DNA from: Sipunculus nudus
Lineage: Eukaryota > Annelida > Sipuncula > Golfingiida > Sipunculidae
Length of the DNA stretch: 64,000 bases
Assembly: GCA_026874595.1 (NCBI GenBank)
Contig: CM049311.1
Location: forward strand, 31,889,176-31,953,175
Reading direction: 5' to 3'
The position numbers and the translations under genes are program-made. Each line of letters begins with the position of its first letter. Within the stretch, counting starts at the first letter, position 1. This document shows positions 59,001 to 64,000 of this stretch, in pieces. The notes beneath the pieces were generated by a model that saw only the letters and a program-made list of their open reading frames with translations, had not been told where the DNA came from and ran no database searches.

Positions 59001-62000
59001 TTTTACTGTATATTCATGAAATGTTAACTTGATGTAAATGTGTTTAAATATCATCAGTTTGAGCAGTGCTAAGTGATGACAATGAAGGTACTTACTTTGA
59101 CTTAGCATAAACTGTAAATCTTCAGGGGTGATGAACTTATTCCAGTCATGTGCTCCTTGAGGTACAATCCTAAGTATATTTTCTGCTGCAAATACTGCTA
59201 AGGCCCGAGAAGCAAAGGTCTTGTTTATGGTGGTAAAAAATATTGATCCTCCAGGCTGCAAAAGACCGAAAAGCAATTATATATTTTTTTCTGAAATGAC
59301 AAATTCATCTTTAAATTTGATGTGTCTGACACAAAAATGCTTGAAAGGTTCCTGTTCTTTTACAAGGCATGTTATGTATACATAAAATACAGTGTTCTCT
59401 CCAGAAAATATAATCGTTTCTACCAAAATTTCATTTTGAAACCATTTCCTCACCCCTATACCCAGCAGAAATAAACTTGCACCAGGTTTGATCAGTGACA
59501 ATAAGGAGAACATAAATATAGCATCCTGCACTGGTGTCATAAACCAAGATGGTGACCAACGGAAAAATGTCTAATACAGAACCTTTGGTCATGTATACAG
59601 TCTTATGGTAGTAAACTGACACACTTGAACTGCATTTTCAACACACAACCAAAACTAAATATAAACAGGTGATAAGAGAGACACTCAGCCTGTTAGGTGT
59701 GGAGGTCACAGTCACTTAGAAAATCATGTATTCAGCCAAAATGAACTACCAGTTGAAGAAAATAAATATTGTTGCAAGTGACTAAGTACCTTTAATGTAA
59801 CAAGTGACCCGTGGACACCAATCTAAGCTGACATGTAATGTGAACCCTGATAATGACACCAATGACCAAATATCAACTGAGAACTACTGTGTCCACTACC
59901 ACTAAGGATCTGATTAATCCTACTTTCTTTGCAGAGTGACAGGGAACTCACTTCAACTCAGTACCAGTATGTATTTAACAAGTTAGTTCAAATGTATGAT
60001 TTAGTGTCAAATATTTAATAGCAGAGAAACAATTTTGATATTATTCTATAAAATGTCACTCTACAAAAATTCAATTAAACTGCGTACAAGTGGAAAAATT
60101 AAAGGTGACACTACTAGTCTTATGTATTTAATAAAACCATCAAACCTGTCAAAGATCAAGTTGTCCAGCAGCATTCAGAATATAAGTTATCATGAACTAT
60201 TGTGTTTTAAAAGTATTCCCACACAGATCTGTCAGGATTTCAAGTCTAGTAGCAATATTTTTTTAATGTAGGTTTAAAGATTCCTTTGAAGGATGTGATG
60301 CAAAATAACACAAGCTTTCAAAAAGTTTAAATGTGAATGAAAGTTACCTTTACTAAATCACAACATGCTCTGACAAATCCATGCGGATCTGATGCATGTT
60401 CTATGATCTCTGAAGCTACCACTGCATCAAACTTCTCCCCATCAGCTGGCAAGTCCTCCACCGCAGCATGCCTGTAGGTGACATTACCAGAAACCTGGGG
60501 ATCCAACTTGGCATGCTGTGCTGCCATCTGTATGTTGTCTCCAGAAGCATCAATACCTACAACACTGGCACCCAGTCTGGCTAATGGCTGTAAAAAGACA
60601 CAAATAATTTAGTGTCAATCTTTGTTTGACTGCTGATATCCCATATCACTTGAATAAATATGTAAGAGTTTCATACCTCTCCTCAGTCTCATAAACACAA
60701 GAAAGATTTAAATCATATTGTACTACAATAGTAAGAGGGATATGGCAAATATCATATATCTGGAAATATTTAACTATCAGCTCATACTGAAGAGCAATGT
60801 TTCAGTTTTCCTTATGACTCTACCAACTACTAATCTTGGTCTACTTGATATAAGCAAATTCTTAAAGCTGAGAATATGCTATACATAATAGTTCATGGAA
60901 ACTTTCCTCAGTCTCATAAACACAAGAAAGATTTAAATCATATTGTACTACAATAGTAAGAGGGATATGGCAAATATCATATATCTGGAAATATTTAACT
61001 ATCAGCTCATACTGAAGAGCAATGTTTCAGTTTTCCTTATGACTCTACCAACTACTAATCTTGGTCTACTTGATATAAGCAAATTCTTAAAGCTGAGAAT
61101 ATGCTATACATAATAGTTCATGGAAACTTTCAGTTTTCAATTAGTACCATGTAATTTTATCACAATTTTAAAATATTTCTACTAATTTCAGGTATAAGTA
61201 AAGAACTGTTTATTCAGGCATGCCACTTGCAGGTACAGAATACCTCTTGGCAGATTCAGTGTACCTCTGAGCACCATGTTATTATAGGTGTAACTTGACC
61301 AGGGCCGAGGTAATTGAAAATGTTATTGTAATTGAATGTTATTAATTACATGATTTCAAGTAATTGAAAGTAATTTGTAATTTAACAGATTTCAAACTAC
61401 AAATAACTGTAATTAATTACTTTGAAAAAATGCACTGTAATTTGAATTAATTTTTCAATTACTTTTCATTTACACTTAGATGCAAAGTTCTGCAAAAAGT
61501 CAAACAAACAAATTTCAATACTGATACAAATAAGTCATCACTGTGCCCCGTTTTCACCTCCAGCTGTCTTCCCTGACAAGGTTTCTAGGGAAATTCAATA
61601 AAAATAAGACTTTTCAGGCCCCGCAGGGACCCTTGAGAGTTTTTTAGTGATAACGTGCAACCAACATGTAGTTTTGTAACTTATCATATACATGCACTGA
61701 TGTGACCCAAGCAATTCACTGAACCAAGCAGTTTAAGTACATCCTTGTACTTTTGCATTTAGTATTTAGTTAACTAGTAACCACAGTACATGGTGATACA
61801 CACTCTGACTGGTATGTTTATTGTTAATGAAGCTCACTTTTGTATATTTTATATTTATTTCTGATCCAAATGCACATGCAAGTATTTTAACTGACAAAGT
61901 AATTGAAAGTAATTGAAATGTAATTACAATTACTTTTCATTGTAATTGTAATCAATTACATTTGTAAACCTATGTAATTCTAATTGTTATTTGACATTTT

Positions 62001-63991
62001 GGAAGTAACTGTAATTGTAATTGATTACATTTAGATGTAATTGACCCCAGCCCTGAACTTGACAACTATTTCTCTGATCACTTTTTTCCTCACTTCACTC
62101 AGTATGCCTCCTCCACATCCAATGTCTAAAATGGTGAACCCTTCCAGAGGCCTCAACTTTGTTGTTTCTGGATGTCCCTCTTCTCTGTCTTGTTCCTTTA
62201 CCAAGGCATCTCTAATTAAAGGCACTCGCAGACTGTTCAATGTGTGGAGTGCACCGAATTCTCCCCCGCTCTGCCACCAGGCGTGTGCAATACGACTGAA
62301 CTTGTCAACTTCTTCCTGTTCAACTGTGTTGACCTTTTCCTCTGTCTGTGCATGTGACTGTTCTGAACTTGTGCTGAATGTTCTCTGTTGTCTGAAACAA
62401 AAGAAAAATTCTAACAGTGATTAAGAAAACAGATTGTAAACTCATGTTACTTTACTATATAAACTTCGTCTTTCTCCCAGTCACGCTCTCCTTCAGGCAA
62501 GTTCGTGGCACTTGTGGCACACAGCCACAACACACAAATTCGGTAACTTAGGTAACCATTTTTTATTCTTCTTGTATTAAGTATATGATAAAAAGGTCCA
62601 TACACAGAAACTGTCCTAGGTGCCGAGTCGCCAAAGTGGAAATCTGCCCACACATAATTATCCCATGGTTTTTGTTCTCTCTCTCATTTGAATATAACCA
62701 ATAACATCACCCATTCATTCCATTGGTCAGATGGGTGAGGTGAACTCCACCCCCTATACTAGCCAATGAAATGAGAGTTTGTTGATTATACCCTGACATA
62801 CACAAGGTCTACATACAGTGTAATTATACGTTATCCTGATATCATCTATCTGTGTGTGCTCTTAGCTGACCAAACATCACGGGACCCCACCATTAGTGGT
62901 CACCCTGATGAGATCAACACCTTTACCCTGATGAGATTAACAGATTAGGATCTGGCCTGTACAAATACGGGACCCAGTGACCATGACTAGGAGATTATGC
63001 AATCAGTACCCAGGCATCATGGAACAAAGGCTTGTTATACATGTGTGATATGTCACAAGGTAATGCAGAGGTTTGAAGGTATACGAAAGATTAAATTCAC
63101 AAAATCAGTAAAGTTGTAATAATAATTAAAATATTCTTATTATTGAGAACAGCTGCAAATGAGTGAGAGAGGCCCATTGAACTCATTAAGTGAGACATGA
63201 AATACAAGAATATACAACCTATCATGCCAAATCTTACAAGATGGCAGAGACTGGTTCAATGGACAATATACTTGTTTCCAAAAGTAAGTTATGTATGTCC
63301 ATTATCTTTTAAAGGAATCTTCATATAATTGTATGTCTTTATAAAAAACTAAAAGAATTATATTTACTCACTTCTTCTTTGATATAAATAAGGTATATTT
63401 AAATGAATATTTATTAACTTGTGTAGATAACATTAGTCAGTATTAATTATGGATTTACATTCTTATACAAAAAACTTGTGATAAAATATTCTTTGTTTTC
63501 TAAACTGATATAATACATGTAAACCCAATATGAAAATTAGTTTATATATCACACTTTTATTGTTCTAGGGGAATACTGGAATGCATGTTTTTTTTATACT
63601 TTACATGTATAATGCCATTAATGGTTCATGAAATACAATTAACCAATAAATAAACCAATCAAACCTAATTAATTAAAAATATAATTTAAATTTATAAATA
63701 TACATATTAAGAACCATTATCCACATTATTTAAATAAACATGTTAATTTCCGGTACCTGGTTAATTAACTTACGCGCGGAACTTTTTTAATGTAGGCTGA
63801 AGTGTTGGCAGTGGTGTCGGCTGTTGCACTTTGTGACTGTTTCTAGCCTCGTCCGCCAAAACGATTCGACTCGAAGCTATACACGATTGGTTCCTACTGC
63901 ATGTTGGTCTGATGCATTTGTTGCGAAGGAAAGTTTCGGAGCGAGTGATATACGGTGCCAACGACCGAAACATTGTAACGCGACAGGTCAT
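56058..63991 (-). CDS. COQ3: Ubiquinone biosynthesis O-methyltransferase, mitochondrial (COQ3)
   Basis: SAM-dependent enzyme of the mitochondrial CoQ synthome that carries out both O-methylations in ubiquinone synthesis. Minus-strand exons are 63774-63991, 62094-62391, 60348-60587, 59096-59255 and 56058-56194, phases 2/0/0/1; they join to 350 residues (human about 369). Residues 1-70 are Arg/Ser/Thr-rich with few acids, fitting a mitochondrial presequence; a second ATG at residue 7 could also be used. The catalytic domain starts at about 97 with RIAHAWWQSGGEFGALHTLN, then SAM motif I LDIGCGGGILSE (161-172), acidic motif GIDAS (183-187), DAVVASEIIEH, and FFTTINKTFASRALAVFAAE. It ends with the family's NMNYALHAVKS. 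The first exon reaches to within 10 bp of the window edge, so 5' UTR lies outside. Intron 2 contains a 225-bp duplication and a hAT-type MITE. Confidence 0.95.
60681..61130. repeat. Exact 225-bp tandem duplication in COQ3 intron 2
   Basis: The unit beginning CCTCAGTCTCATAAACAC at 60681 is repeated from 60906 to 61130, apparently without a mismatch. It has no coding content and is likely very young, or an assembly duplication. Confidence 0.95.
61300..62055. mobile_element. hAT-type MITE, 756 bp, with 8-bp target duplication
   Basis: Flanked by the exact duplication AACTTGAC (61292-61299 and 62056-62063). Left terminus CAGGGCCGAGGTAATTG and inverted right terminus CAGGGCTGGGGTCAATTA. Both ends run into TAATTG/GTAATTGAAA-rich low-complexity sequence; no ORF. 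The terminus CTGGGGTCAATT is shared with the 2.4-kb element at 23523-25898. It lies in COQ3 intron 2 with its edge 38 bp from the exon 2 donor. Confidence 0.88.
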
Positions 63992-64000
63992 CTTTGCGAC

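Overview
This is nuclear DNA from an animal, most likely a mollusc and probably a bivalve. It is AT-rich, with long introns and standard GT/AG splice sites. Four conserved eukaryotic single-copy genes can be assembled exon by exon. The space between exons is full of non-autonomous transposons, retrotransposon remnants, long homopolymer-G/C tracts and AT microsatellites. The bivalve assignment is an inference from the repeat style (Helentron-like elements carrying internal tandem arrays and GGACGGAC tails), not a proof. No bacterial, organellar or viral gene block is seen.

Layout. (1) 1-5.5 kb, plus strand: translation initiation factor eIF1A, missing only its first coding exon, which lies left of the window. 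(2) 6.9-14.5 kb, minus strand: the eEF1A lysine methyltransferase EEF1AKMT1 (N6AMT2), complete in four exons, tail-to-tail with eIF1A. Its 5.2-kb third intron holds a Helentron-like element into which a non-LTR retrotransposon has inserted. (3) 14.5-33.8 kb: a gene-poor interval with a non-LTR copy flanked by a 15-bp target duplication, a promoter-like patch with an unassigned first exon at 18.2 kb, nested hAT-type elements at 23.5-25.9 kb with perfect 8-bp target duplications, and a 206-bp tandem array carrying repeated splice donors at 31 kb. (4) 33.8-51.4 kb, plus strand: a tubulin tyrosine carboxypeptidase of the MATCAP (KIAA0895/KIAA0895L) family, five coding exons, with HEIGTH and TEEGLA metal-site motifs. 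Its introns hold most of the large tandem-repeat elements. (5) 56.0-64.0 kb, minus strand: COQ3, the mitochondrial ubiquinone O-methyltransferase, five exons, tail-to-tail with MATCAP. Its second intron contains an exact 225-bp tandem duplication and a hAT-type MITE ending 38 bp from exon 2.

The four genes do not form a pathway. eIF1A and EEF1AKMT1 both relate to translation but act on different factors, MATCAP acts on microtubules and COQ3 on coenzyme Q. The most interesting non-genic content is a set of interspersed elements with the same plan: palindromes at the ends, a short subterminal inverted motif, internal 300-340-bp tandem units and a GGACGGAC tail beside a terminal hairpin. Next to one of them is an array of five 24-29-bp palindromes, four of them at an exact 29-bp period.
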